The notes: generated by a model not told the origin, from the letters alone. Counted from the first letter of the stretch, positions 1 through 10,260 are shown. The stretch: DNA of 64,000 nucleotides from Lytechinus pictus (GCF_037042905.1 NC_087261.1:26796817-26860816); one strand, 5' to 3'. Made by a program: numbers and translations.

Positions 1-31
1 TAAATAATTAAAACAGAAATTAAGCACTTAC

Positions 32-77
32 CACGATTGTATGGATGATAGTCTAACGAGTGGCAGTTTCCTGACAT
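32..77 (-). CDS. Candidate first coding exon, - arm (mirror copy)
   Basis: The reverse complement of this segment matches 335-380: ATG at 77, the same 15 codons, and the same GTAAGT donor at 31-26. If transcribed, it would read leftward out of the window. Same uncertainty as its mirror copy. Confidence 0.28.
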
Positions 78-334
78 CGAGGCACAGACTGGAAGTTGGA
101 ACCTCAAATTTTCAAAAAACGATCAGTTCTGTCGCGGTGGCTCTCCTTCTTTCAAAATTCATAGCAAAATGGCCGTTCGAGAGGGTGTAGGGCGCATGCG
201 CGAATTTGACAAAGTCTATATGCGCTAGTGCTATACTAGCCTCGGTCTCGATCGGCCATTTTGTGTTGAATTCTGAAAGAGGAGAGCTACCGCGACAGAA
301 CTGATCGTTTTTTGAGGTTCCAGTCTGTGCCTCG

Positions 335-380
335 ATGTCAGGAAACTGCCACTCGTTAGACTATCATCCATACAATCGTG
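335..380 (+). CDS. Candidate first coding exon, + arm of the palindrome
   Basis: An ATG at 335 opens 15 codons (MSGNCHSLDYHPYNR plus one base) and runs into a consensus 5' splice site, CGTG|GTAAGT, at 381. Upstream, in the palindrome centre, lie CpG-rich, NRF-1-like and YY1-like motifs as expected of a TATA-less promoter. No downstream exon was found, so the protein is unidentified. An intergenic foldback element that mimics an exon is the main alternative. Confidence 0.3.
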
Positions 381-411
381 GTAAGTGCTTAATTTCTGTT
401 TTAATTATTTA

Positions 412-701
412 TTATCAAAATGATTTTGACCAAACTTCACGGTACTCTCACCTGAATGCCCGTTTGCACACTGAGCGTCTGGGCTCCGGCCCGCGCCCGC
501 GTAGCTCTCTGGGTTAAGTCAGACTCTAACTTAAGTCTAACGTGTTAGATTTAGGCCTAGATCTGTTTATTAGCTCTATGATCTATCTATCTAATTTAGT
601 CTTAAAAATTTAGGTCTATCTACGAACTATGAAAACAAACATTACTCACCAACTGGAAATAACACGGGCCTTTGATGGGATTTCAGTCTGAAAAGTCAGG
701 C
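412..701. other. No gene seen
   Basis: AT-rich single-copy-looking sequence after the palindrome. The open frame running through the donor to 517 is intron read-through. Nothing recognisable. Confidence 0.5.
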
Positions 702-1705
702 GGACGTTCCACAGTTATGTTTGTGCGCATCATGATCTGCGCATATTTTACACTCTGCGCGCTGACGTCACAATGGACGAACTTGTGATTTAAGGACGTT
801 GCACAGTTATGTTTGTGCGCATTATGATCTGCGCATAGTTTACACGCTGCGCACTGACGTCACAATGGATGAACAGGTGATTAATTAGCGGCGGGTATGA
901 GCTGATTTTTCTCATCTTCTGCATTTTAAGAGCAGATCCGATGCGTTAGTTCATGAAGCTAAAAAATTGAATTATTCCATGGACCATTCCAAAAAAAAAT
1001 TCTACAATTGCAAAATATTTTACTCTGCATTGCTGCCAAGAATCACGAATACTACCCCGAGTTTGAATAAATGGTAGAGTGGTTTTGATTTTTTCTTCAC
1101 ATAGATGCAAAGCATTCGGCGCATTTTTGGTATTTTAAAAAGCACATTTGCTCTAATAAAAATGCTGATAGTTTAAAAACAAGCACATGAACCCCTATTT
1201 TTTAATGTTTGTACCTCTTAGGTATACCTTCCTCTACAACTCTGCAAATTTTGGTGAAAATGACATGGATTTTGAATAAAGTGCAGCATTTATTGTACGT
1301 TCGTAGTTTCTTATTGAAATTTTACATTTTTGAGATTGGGATTTTGTTATCGTTTACGCCTTTTTTAAAAACTGACAGTGCTGTTAAACTTAAAATTGCA
1401 AACAAATAGCACTATAAATAGATTCACCATTCTAACAATATAATTATTAACTCTCTTGCGAAATTTGATGACTTTTTAATGTATTTTGACTGAGTAATAG
1501 TGGTTTAAATTCATTGTAGTAATCTTGGGCGGTCTAAAAATGCCAAATTCTTTTGAATGCGCTATTCTTAAGAACATCAATTTGGGTGAACTTTGAAGCT
1601 CTATAGCAAAAAATCAAGCACATGGACCTATGTTGATTTTTGCATATTTCTATGTGCAAAGTTTGGTGAAAATGACATGGATTTCACTTTAACTGTGGAA
1701 CGTCC
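702..1705. mobile_element. TIR element of ~1 kb with tandem 5' end
   Basis: The left end GGACGTTCCACAGTTA (702-717) is the inverse of the right end TAACTGTGGAACGTCC (1690-1705). The left ~95 bp is tandemly duplicated (702-795 and 796-890), each copy carrying TGCGCA repeats and a full CRE palindrome TGACGTCA. Inside, a segment around 1232-1280 recurs around 1649-1695 (GGTGAAAATGACATGGATTT). No transposase is visible; probably a non-autonomous DNA transposon. Confidence 0.6.
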
Positions 1706-1724
1706 TTACCCAGGACCAAAATCC

Positions 1725-2790
1725 AATTGAAACCAGTTGGATTTCCAACTGGTTTCAATTGGTTTCAATTGGTTTTAACTGGTTTCAATTGGTTTTAACT
1801 GGAATTTAACAATTTCCAGTTGAAACCAATTGAAACCCGTTGGGCAACTGGAAAAGGCCTAACTGGAACCAGTTGGGTAACTGGAAATGACTTCCAATTG
1901 GAAATGATTTCTAACTGGAACCAGTTGAGTAACTGGAAATCCCAACTGGAACCAGTTGGGCAACTGGAAATCCTAACTGGAACCAGTTGGGTAACTGGAA
2001 ATGACTTCCAATTGGAAATGATTTCTTACTGGAACCAGTTGGGCAACTGGAAATCCTAACTGGAACCAGTTGGGTAACTGGAAATGACTTCCAATTGGAA
2101 ATGATTTCTAACTGGAACCAGTTGAGTAACTGGAAATCCCAACTGGAACCAGTTGGGCAACTGGAAATCCTAACTGGAACCAGTTGGGTAACTGGAAATA
2201 ACTAACTGGAAATGATTTCTTACTGGAACCAGTTGAGTAACTGGAAATCCCAACTGGAACCAGTTGGGCAACTGGAAATCCTAAATGGAACCAGTTGGGT
2301 AACTGGAAATGACTTCCAATTGGAAATGATTTCTTACTGGAACCAGTTGAGTAACTGGAAATCCCAACTGGAACCAGTTGGGCAACTGGAAATCCTAACT
2401 GGAACCAGTTGGGTAACTGGAAATGACTTCCAATTGGAAATGATTTCTAACTGGAACCAGTTGAGTAACTGGAAATCCCAACTGGAACCAGTTGGGCAAC
2501 TGGAAATCCTAACTGGAACCAGTTGGGTAACTGGAAATGACTTCCAATTGGAAATGATTTCTAACTGGAACCAGTTGGGTAACTGGAAATCCTAACTTGA
2601 ACCATTCAGTTGTGTAACTGGAAATCCTAACTGGTACCAATTGGGTAACTGGAGATGACTTCTAACTGGAAAGATGGGTAACTGGAAATGAATTCTAATT
2701 GGAACCAGTTGGGTAACAGGAAATTATTTCCAATTGGTTTCCAATTGGAAATTTTCCAGTTACCCAACTGGATCCAATTGAAACCAGTTA
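1725..2790. repeat. Minisatellite with self-complementary words, ~114-bp higher-order unit
   Basis: Words such as AACTGGAACCAGTT and CCAATTGG are themselves palindromic and alternate in a higher-order unit of about 111-115 bp, seen from the spacing of the GGAACCAGTTGAGTAACTGG word at ~1918, 2116, 2227, 2342 and 2455. Copies are very similar, so amplification is recent. Confidence 0.85.
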
Positions 2791-3182
2791 ATTTGCATAT
2801 TATTTGCCAGTGTGCACAGCTAATGTTTTATGAGATTAATCATCATTAACAATGTATCTATTTAATTCTTTACAATTTCAAGTACCACACTTTTTAAAGA
2901 TAAGTATTTAGAATACTTAGCAGTGAAAACCATGTTCATAAATGTTATAGATTATAATTAAAACAGATTAAAGGATAATTAGTACACCACTAACTGTTAC
3001 CAAATTACATCAAATAAAAGTACATATATTTGAAGATCTTCCATATAAATATATACACATGAAAGTCTGTATTTTATCAATGCCCTTTACATTGGTATTA
3101 ATAGACATATAACACTGCTTCTGTGTTGGCATGAGAAATATTTAGTGCAAATGCTAATTAATTTGTAACTAATTAAGTTCGT

Positions 3183-3560
3183 TCCAACTGGAAGTTCCAA
3201 TTGGATCCAGTTGGAAACCAATTGGTTTCAACTGGTTCCAGTTGAAACCAGTTGCCTCCAATTGGTTTCAACTGGAACCAATTGAAACCAGTTGCCTCCA
3301 ATTGGATTCAATTGGTTTTAATAGGGAAATTGGAACAACTGGAACCAATTGACAACAATTGCCAACTGGTTCCAGTTGCCCAATTGGTTTTAACTGGAAC
3401 CAATTGGCAACTGGTTTTCAATTGGAACCAATTGGTTTTTAACTGGAACCAATTGGCAACTGGTTTTCAATTGGAACCAGTTGTTCCAATTTCCCTATTG
3501 AAACCAGTTGGCCAACTGGTTTCAATTGGTTTTGCCCTAATTGGTTTTAACTGGATTTTG
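3183..3560. repeat. Second, diverged AACTGG/CCAATTGG minisatellite block
   Basis: Irregular mixture of CAATTGG, AACTGGAACCA and TGGTTTCAACTGG words, mainly in the opposite sense to the first block, so the two blocks can pair in a large imperfect foldback. Lies just inside the right terminal repeat of the 1.86-kb element. Confidence 0.75.
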
Positions 3561-3769
3561 GTCCTGGGTAATCAGTCAGCTCTGTCGACGTGCAACTATC
3601 GATTTGAGAATAATAAATGAGCATTTAAATTAGCGCGCGGCCTTGCGGTGCAATTTGCACTTGATTTTGTTTTGTGCGCATGCAATACGCACTCACTATA
3701 CCGTGCGCGAACGCTTGACACGCCTTTGCAATAGTCTTTAATTCTAGACTTCTTTATAAAGAAAGGGTC

Positions 3770-4060
3770 GATGGTCGATCGCCCCCCAAAATAAGGAATG
3801 GCGTAATGAGCCAAAACATTTGGAGGGGGCTAGGTATGGCGTATCGCGCATTTTTTTAATGCGAATGGGTGAAGCGAGCGAGCAAAATTTCGACATTTTT
3901 ATTACAAAATTCCAATTATGTGATCAATTTTGACATTGTATCGAAAAAATATTTTTTTTTTCTTGGTCGTGATTTTTTTTTTTTTTTTGGGGGGGGGGGG
4001 AAGCGTCCCAAGCCCCTCCCCTTCCCATCTGTAGGCCCATGCCACTGATCTAATGAGAAA
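3770..4060. mobile_element. Decayed fragment of the GCGAGCGAAGCGAGC hAT-like family
   Basis: Contains ATGGCGTATCGCGCA, GAAGCGAGCGAGCAAAATTT, and a T-run/G-run tail followed by GGCCCATGCCACTG. These words recur in the complete element at 4322-5910. One internal unit and one end seem to be present; no target duplication was found. Confidence 0.5.
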
Positions 4061-4321
4061 TAAATGAAATGAATTGAATGAAACTGAAGAGGAGCAAAAA
4101 TACCAAAATATTCATGGTTATTTTCACTTTTCCACCCAGAAACCTTTTTCGTCATCCATCATTGCAGATAATGAAACGACATACTGGACATACTAGCTTA
4201 GTTAATCATTACCGTTCGAATATACCTTGAGTATTACATCAATAGGATTTCGTTGATTTAACCCCCATTCTTTAAACTAACACAACTTAACAGACACTTA
4301 TCAATATCAAGTTCTTACGAT

Positions 4322-5910
4322 CAGCGGCGTAACAGGGGTCGGTGGCCAGGGGGGGCAAGAGCCAAACATTTCCCGGTCATATCATTGAACAGGCAATGGC
4401 GTCATAAGGCAAAAATTTTGAGGGGGCGATATGGCGTATCGGGAAAATGTATATATATATAAGCGAGCGAGCGAAGCGAGCGAGCAAAATTTTTTTGACA
4501 TCTTTATTGCAAAAAATCCAATTTTGTGATAGATTTTGACATAATGTTAAAAAGATGATATCATATATTCACCCTCCTCTCTTTCCTTTTTTCTCTCTTT
4601 TTTTGTACGCCACGGTGAACAGGATTTTTGTTATGAACTTATGATTGTGAGCATCAGGGCGAAGCTCTATATGCTTGAGGGGGCCGAGTATGGCGCTTTT
4701 GGCAAGAAGTAGCTTGATATAGGTCCCGAGCGAGCGAAGCGAGCGAGATAAAAAATCACCTTTTCATGAGAATCTAACATGAAGATAGATTTTAACGTGA
4801 TATTCAGAAAAATATAATACACTTTCCTTTCTTTCCTCATTTTGTTTGTTTGGTTGTAGAACTTTTGGGGGCCATGGTCCAAACTCATCCATATAACAGT
4901 GCTTTATGGGTAGGGTCCAGGGCAGAGCCCCGGAACCTCTTGATATCAAAGCCATTTTAAACCTTACAGATGGCCACTTATTTTAATCAAATTGCGTGTA
5001 TATTTATATTGCTTTAACACAACACATAAATTCAATGCAGTTGTGTATCGTAATCATCCAAATATTGTGAGGGGCACACCATAGCAAATGTGGGAAAATT
5101 TGTAAAAAGTCGCCAGCGAGCGAAGCGAGCCAGAAAAAATGGCCTGTTAAAATGAAATTCTAATTATGTGATAGATTTTTACATCATTATAGCAAATATC
5201 ATGTCATATTTTTTTTTTCATTCATCTCATTTCGCTGCCTCCTTTATTTTCTTTTATTTCCCCTTGGCTGTGGAACCACCCCCCGGTACGCCAGTGCTTC
5301 AACGTAAAGCTTAATGCAGGAAAGGTCCATATAGGGGCCCGTTATAGTACCCATTGGAGGTTACAGATGAAGAGCCCCCACTGCACGGGGTCTTGACTCT
5401 TGGACAGAGCCTTTGGAGATTTAGCAAGTTTATGATAGACTTTCATACGACATTATGCTATATACCATCCATTTTTCTTCCCGCTCGTTATCTCAATCCT
5501 CGGCAGTCCGGTAGTGTACGTTATCTTGTCCCTATTCTTTATTTTCCAATTTAGATTTTGGCTAATTCCATTCTGCCTTTATTTCCCGCTTTTGTTTGCC
5601 TTTTTGTCATCTTTAATTTATTTCCCTGTCTTACTAATCATGCTAATGTATTTGTATATCGGGGCGAATTGTTCTTTGTCACTTGTTCTTTTTCCTTCCT
5701 TTTCCCGTTATCTTTCCGTTTTCCCTTTTTTATGTTTTTCTTAGTTTTCTTTTCCCTTTTCCTTTCCCTTTCCCCTTTTTTCTTTCCTTTCCCTTTCCCT
5801 TTCTTCCCCCCTTTTTTTTCTTTTTCCCGTTTTTTTTGTATTTTCCCGGTGAGCTCCGCCAGGGGGGGCAGCTTGCCCCCCCTGCCCCCCCCCCGCCTGT
5901 TACGCCACTG
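4322..5910. mobile_element. Non-autonomous hAT-like transposon with exact 8-bp target duplication
   Basis: Ends are CAGCGGCGTAACAGG (4322-4336) and its near-perfect inverse CCTGTTACGCCACTG (5896-5910). They are flanked by the identical 8-mer CTTACGAT at 4314-4321 and 5911-5918. An 8-bp duplication and CAGYGGCG ends are classic for the hAT superfamily. The interior has three diverged units of a few hundred bp, each with GCGAGCGAAGCGAGC (near 4465, 4730 and 5115), then a pyrimidine-rich stretch. No transposase frame is present. Confidence 0.85.
5690..5850. repeat. Pyrimidine-rich tract (C3-5T3-6 runs)
   Basis: The + strand is nearly all C and T (TTTCCCTTTCC words), inside the right end of the hAT-like element. 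The Phe/Pro/Leu-rich frames on + and Lys/Arg/Glu-rich frames on - are composition artefacts. Confidence 0.8.
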
Positions 5911-6059
5911 CTTACGATCTCTACTACCACCCAATCATTTATTATAGGCATTATTTTTCATTTTCAGGGGGAAAATTTGCAAGAAATGGGGATGCGGTCG
6001 CGGAACGGAATCCGTGGGCGCACGCTTCAATGTTTGCCAATCGTCCCAAACTGGCCCCA

Positions 6060-6140
6060 TGCACAACATTATTCATTCATTCATTTTTTCTTTCTTTCTT
6101 TCATTCATTCATTCATCAATTCATTCATTCATTTCATGCA
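6060..6140. repeat. (ATTC)n/(TTTC)n microsatellite
   Basis: Runs of CATT and CTTT tetranucleotides with one internal interruption. Confidence 0.85.
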
Positions 6141-6209
6141 TTTTCCACATGTCAATCAAAACACAAAACAGTAGTCATTCTTGATTACAATGTATAGTTG
6201 AAAGGAATT

Positions 6210-6435
6210 ATACCCAGTTGTTGTGTGTCCGGACAGGTTGTGTGTCCGGACGATCAATTTTAGAAAGTCATTTGGAAAAAATTACAAGCGAAGTTTCATC
6301 AAATTTTAGTACAAAATTTTAGAAAATATTATAGAGAACAAAATAGAAGATGAATACAACTATTGAATTCATATTTTTAGTGTAATCTTAAGACAAAAAA
6401 GAAGGCTTCAAAAATATAAAGTGTCCGGACACCCG
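6210..6435. repeat. Spaced TGTCCGGACA palindromes
   Basis: GTGTGTCCGGAC occurs twice in direct orientation 18 bp apart (~6223 and 6241), and TGTCCGGACA occurs again at 6422. The outer copies could be the ends of a ~210-bp inverted-repeat element. No gene seen. Confidence 0.4.
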
Positions 6436-6975
6436 ATCCCCCATCCTACAATATTGAGCGAACGTGAAAATATATTTCAAACGTTCTTTCTGAACTCTGA
6501 CAAAAAAAGCCAAATTGATGTGATTATGGGGATTATTGAATTTATTATCGGAACTCCCTTCAAAACTTTAATAAGGGATTTTGAATAATGAGTTTTATTC
6601 ATTATTTTGAAACCTATTAATATATCATCTGCAGGATCTGGGTGCAACTTTAATTTACCCTCCTGCTTCCAGATATAGCCGATATGCTACATGGACTAAC
6701 TTTTTTGTTTTCTATAAGCGTTGAATTTTCTTTTTCATCTGCTGCATATCGCATGGGGACAATTAATACGCGGATTTTTTTCAGTAGGGGGGGCGCCGCC
6801 ACCTCCCCCCCCCCCCCATCCCCCCGCTTCCGAGGTGAGTGGATCGATCTCACAATATGAAACGATATGAGGGAATTGATACTCGTTGGCTCTAGCTAAA
6901 GCTGAATGGAGAGAAAACGGAGTAAAAACTGTACTCCCACATTAAATTTTCATCTCATTTACCACGTTTATATGA
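6436..6975. other. No gene seen
   Basis: AT-rich sequence with a short C-run/G-run patch at 6785-6830. No frame with coding character. Confidence 0.5.
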
Positions 6976-7385
6976 AGAGTTTAGTTGCAAAAGGGGTTAG
7001 GTCCACTTTGGACCATTCCGAGAAAAACCATGTTTTTATTCTCACCTATTGCAATACTCTTATGAGAAACTAAATTGTCATGATGTACTGCCCTATCATG
7101 TGAACATTTTTTTGGTTTGGTTTGGTTTTATTTACCGCGTATAAAAATCACAATAAAATACATTTCACAAGATATTATATTAAATATAAATATATAAACA
7201 TGCACATAAAAATATACGGATGGATCACTCTATTCAGAGCCATTGATATAATGGCTCTGTACTTCCTAGAGGTCCAGTAAACATAAAATTGGGTATAAAA
7301 GAAATCTACCTGTCTTCAATTTTTTTCTATATTTTTTTCAAAAATTATCATTGTAGACCTAACCCCTTTTGCAAGTAAACTGAAA
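6976..7385. mobile_element. Foldback element with TTGCAAAAGGGGTTAGGTC ends
   Basis: The left arm begins GAGTTTAGTTGCAAAAGGGG (6976). The inverse, GACCTAACCCCTTTTGCAAG, runs to about 7385. The interior includes an AT-rich LINE-tail-like segment (~7105-7280), probably a nested insertion because the second copy lacks it. Confidence 0.65.
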
Positions 7386-7572
7386 TGAATCCAATCTCTT
7401 TTGATTTAAAAAAGTGAGCTTTCTTTGCCACTTTCATTCGCGTTTTCATTTGAATTTCAAATTGTCTTTGGTATCATCAGAGTGACTAAAATTGAGAGGT
7501 TTAGAGACAGAAAACAATAATTTATTTAAGAAAAATGGACCTAACCCCCTTTGAAAAATGAGTTCTTCAGAA

Positions 7573-7785
7573 GAGTTTAGTTGCAAAAGGGGTTAGGTCC
7601 ACTCCAAGAAAATCATTTTGTTAATTCTCCCATATTGCAATATTCTAAACTGAATTTTCATGATACCCTACCATCATGAGAACATGGAATTTGGTATGAG
7701 AGAAATATACATGTCTTCATATTTTTAAAATAATCTTTTCCAAAAGAATTCTGTGTGGACCTAACCCCTTTTGCAACTAAACTGA
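7573..7785. mobile_element. Second, shorter copy of the GGGGTTAGGTCCAC foldback
   Basis: Starts with the same GAGTTTAGTTGCAAAAGGGG and ends CCCCTTTTGCAACTAAACTG. Further CCTAACCCC words lie between and beyond the copies (~7538, 7791, 7937), suggesting the whole 7.0-7.95 kb block grew by tandem duplication of a foldback. Confidence 0.65.
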
Positions 7786-7949
7786 AATGGACCTAACCCC
7801 TTGTGAAAAAAGTGATTTTTCTTTGCCATTTTAGTTCACTTTTTATGGGAATTTCAACTTTTCTTTGGTATCATCCTATAGAGCTACTAAAAATCTATAC
7901 ATTAAGACATAAATATCAAATTTGATGAAAAATTGACCTAACCCCTTTT

Positions 7950-8330
7950 GAAAGTGAGCTTTTCATATATAGACCTACGCCCTATAAAAATTGACAACTC
8001 AAATTTATATACAAGAAAAAAAAAGCACCCAGGAGACTTTCGTTCATGTGTCGATAGCTGGCGCCATTCACGGATCTGTGCACAAGCAAAATAACCTTCC
8101 TTTACTTGAAAATAATTTTTTATCCATTTTTTTTCTTGTTCAATTATGTGCAAAAAGAGATTATTTCCATTTTGTTCAGGGGAAGAATCATCTTTTACAA
8201 AGTCTGTTTTTATTTGTCAATTGATATGATTTTTTTCTGCTGTCACATTGTTATGGAAGAGAGATTGGGCAGTTAACTTCATTTGTAATTTGTAATCTCA
8301 TTGATATTGATATATTTCTTTGTTTCGTAT
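7950..8330. other. No gene seen
   Basis: AT-rich, with short open frames on both strands that lack splice signals or recognisable protein motifs. Confidence 0.4.
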
Positions 8331-8338
8331 ACATGTAC

Positions 8339-8520
8339 AAAATAATAATAATAATAATAGCCAATTTTTATAAAGCGCTTTTCCCTGAATGGCTCAAAGC
8401 GCATTACAGCATATTATTACCCCGGTCATTGGATTCATTTCAATCCCGCACGAAAAGTGCACAATTTCCACTCCCTGGGGAGCATTCCTGGCATTCATCG
8501 CAGCCTCATTATGATTTATA
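8339..8520 (-). mobile_element. 3' end of a LINE/SINE-type retroelement, - strand
   Basis: Reads on - as an A/T-rich body ending GCGCTTTATAAAAATTGGC then (TAT)n. A microsatellite tail after an AAGCGCTTTATAAA motif is the typical 3' end of the L2/CR1-like elements and SINEs seen elsewhere in this window. 5'-truncated. Confidence 0.5.
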
Positions 8521-8717
8521 TGAATTGTGATTGTAAACTTATGATTTGAAAGAGGAAGAAAATAGAATATTATTTTTAAAAAAGATACGATCCGGCCTGT
8601 GAACGTGAAGACTGACTGACACAGACTCTTCAGATCCGTGATATTTTTAGTGCTGCCCTATCCACACCCAAGTTATTTGCCGATTCGAGTGAATGGATAA
8701 CGCCCGGGGGAGCTATA

Positions 8718-9100
8718 GGGGGCAGTCAAATATATTGCTGTACACACGCGTGACAAAAACTCGTTAAGGGTATCAAAAACACCGATTTTCAAGAAAAAGG
8801 GTGGTTTTGAAAGACTGGTCAATGGTCAATCGCGGTGTCAAACGTATTTAGGGTATGTTTTTCCCTCATAGCTTTTTTTTTAGACTAGCCGAACGTGTTT
8901 AGGGTATGTTTTTTCCCCCAAGCTTTCCCCCCGAGGTCATATTTTGGCTACAACTTGTTTAGGGACCAAAATGTGTAAATAAACTAAGCCCGCGAAAAAC
9001 TTGTTTAGGGGATTATTTTGCACACAGAGAAAAACTCGTTTAGGGGGTGTTTGGAAATTCCTTGGTCACTCGTGTGTAAGCAATATATTTGACTGCCCCC
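8718..9100. mobile_element. TIR element with internal GTTTAGGG repeats
   Basis: The ends GGGGGCAGTCAAATATATTG (8718) and CAATATATTTGACTGCCCCC (to 9100) are inverse, and pairing continues into ACACACGCGTGAC versus GTCACTCGTGTGT. The interior repeats a degenerate unit six times around CG/CTTGTTTAGGG (near 8765, 8845, 8890, 8957, 9000, 9035), often followed by a poly-C or poly-G run. No gene inside. Confidence 0.75.
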
Positions 9101-9119
9101 CCCCCCACATGAACCTACT

Positions 9120-9340
9120 GATCTGTCAGGTCAATTCAATTCTTTATTCCATTTCCATTCAAAACATAATACAAAGTAATATAAAGTAATACAAATCAAG
9201 TACAATAATTATTTTACAGAAGGGCATTCTTACTTCGTAAAAAAAAACAAAAAACAGTATAATATTGAGCATAAATGGAAATGAGGGGGGTCCAATAAAA
9301 AGCCAAGCTTGTAAAGTGTGGACCCCCCTTGGAAATGAAG
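9120..9340 (-). mobile_element. LINE-like 3' UTR fragment
   Basis: Matches in style and order a segment at 22285-22540: a TTTATT-rich start, an AT-rich middle and an end AAGCTTGTAAAGTGTGGACCCCC. Probably the 3' part of a non-LTR element; orientation uncertain. Confidence 0.35.
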
Positions 9341-9379
9341 AAAATATAGTCGACTTATTCATTTATGCGTACATGATAT

Positions 9380-9660
9380 TACAGGAAAGAAAAAAGAGAA
9401 GGAACAAAAGGAATCATATATTGATGCAAACATACTTACTGCACAAATGCAAAGCTTTTCACACAAAGAGGTCTTCGTTGTGAAAGTATGTTGCGCAAGA
9501 CAGAAGAAAAAGCAGAAAGAGAGAGGGGATGACAAGACATAGAAGACAAGACAAAACAAGAGACAGGACAGTACAAGACAAGATAATAACATAAGTAAAT
9601 TTTTTGAAAAGGAGGAAAACTCAGAATGGGGAAGGGCTCCAGTGTGGACACGCCCCTTAT
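9380..9660. other. Purine-rich (GACA)n-like stretch, no gene
   Basis: The + strand is rich in AAGACAAGACA words. Cys/Leu/Ser frames on - are composition artefacts. Confidence 0.5.
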
Positions 9661-9664
9661 TTAA

Positions 9665-10260
9665 TTTAATGGGGGAAGCTCACCCTGACAAAAAGCTTAT
9701 TGTAAAAATAAAAGAAAATAATACAGAATATTGCCGAAGGTTTGAGAAAAATCCATCAAAGAATAAAAAAGTTATTAAAAATTTAACTATTTAGTTTTTG
9801 ACGTCATATACGAGCAGCTTTCCTACATATCGTATGGTAAAAAAAAAATATCGAGTAAATGTATACTACTGAAAATGTCAAATGGTTAGCCTATTTTGGT
9901 AACAAGTTATCTTTTATCCATGAAAAGTTAAAGATGGCCGTCGATCATAATTGCAAATTTTAAATGGTCTGCACAATTCACGAGAATTACAAGGATTTAA
10001 AATAAATCCATTATACGGCTATGAATATAGTGGCCATTTGATGTTGGGATTTAAGATTAATCAATAAAGACTTAAATGCTAAAAAATTGATTTAAAAATA
10101 AATTTTGATTAAGATTTATACATCAGTTAAATCTTTAAGGATTTATTTTAGATCATATATCGACTGGTCAGTGACCAGTTGATATATGATCTAAAATAAA
10201 TCCGTAAAGTAGTCACTATTCACAGCCGTGATGGATTTATTTGAAATCCCTGTCTTTTTA
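9665..10260. repeat. Partial MITE followed by a foldback with GGATTTATTTTA arms
   Basis: 9665-9960 resembles one arm of the foldback at 18828-19242 (GGGGAAGCTCACCCTGACAAAA, TTTGACGTCATA). It is followed by a palindrome centred at ~10171: 10139-10170 pairs with 10171-10203 with one mismatch. No gene seen. Confidence 0.55.

Larger units (their letters stand above)
1..411. repeat. Long inverted duplication (foldback), arms about 185 bp
   Basis: Base 1 pairs with base 411 and complementarity continues inward to about 187/225, with small indels near 95-120. The outer ~75 bp of each arm appears to match without a gap. The unpaired centre holds GCGCATGCGC (192-201, NRF-1-like), and the inner arms carry CAAAATGGCC (165-174) and its mirror GGCCATTTTG (254-263, YY1-like). 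The palindrome may run past the left window edge. It could be a foldback transposon or an inverted duplication of a promoter plus first exon. Confidence 0.85.
1709..3568. mobile_element. TIR element whose interior is an AACTGG/CCAGTT minisatellite
   Basis: The left end CCCAGGACCAAAATCCA (1709-1725) is the inverse of the right end TGGATTTTGGTCCTGGG (3552-3568). A TA dinucleotide flanks both sides (1707-1708, 3569-3570), fitting a TA target duplication as made by Tc1/mariner-type transposases. The interior has two minisatellite blocks separated by ~370 bp of AT-rich DNA. The open frames seen across it are products of the repeat, not genes. Confidence 0.7.

Noticed and set aside
1820-2595. Open frames rich in GNWKS/LEPVGQLE
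   Set aside because: They are translations of the AACTGGAACCAGTTG minisatellite; unit length and composition explain the openness.
4440-5130. CRISPR-like repeated GCGAGCGAAGCGAGC
   Set aside because: Animal DNA; repeats diverge, spacing is irregular and they lie inside a transposon with its own ends and target duplication.
5558-6174. Phe/Pro-rich and Lys/Arg-rich frames
   Set aside because: Pyrimidine tract at the right end of a hAT-like element.
6976-7950. Interstitial telomere (CCTAACCC-like)
   Set aside because: Words are isolated in a longer 22-bp module in both orientations, not a tandem TTAGGG array.
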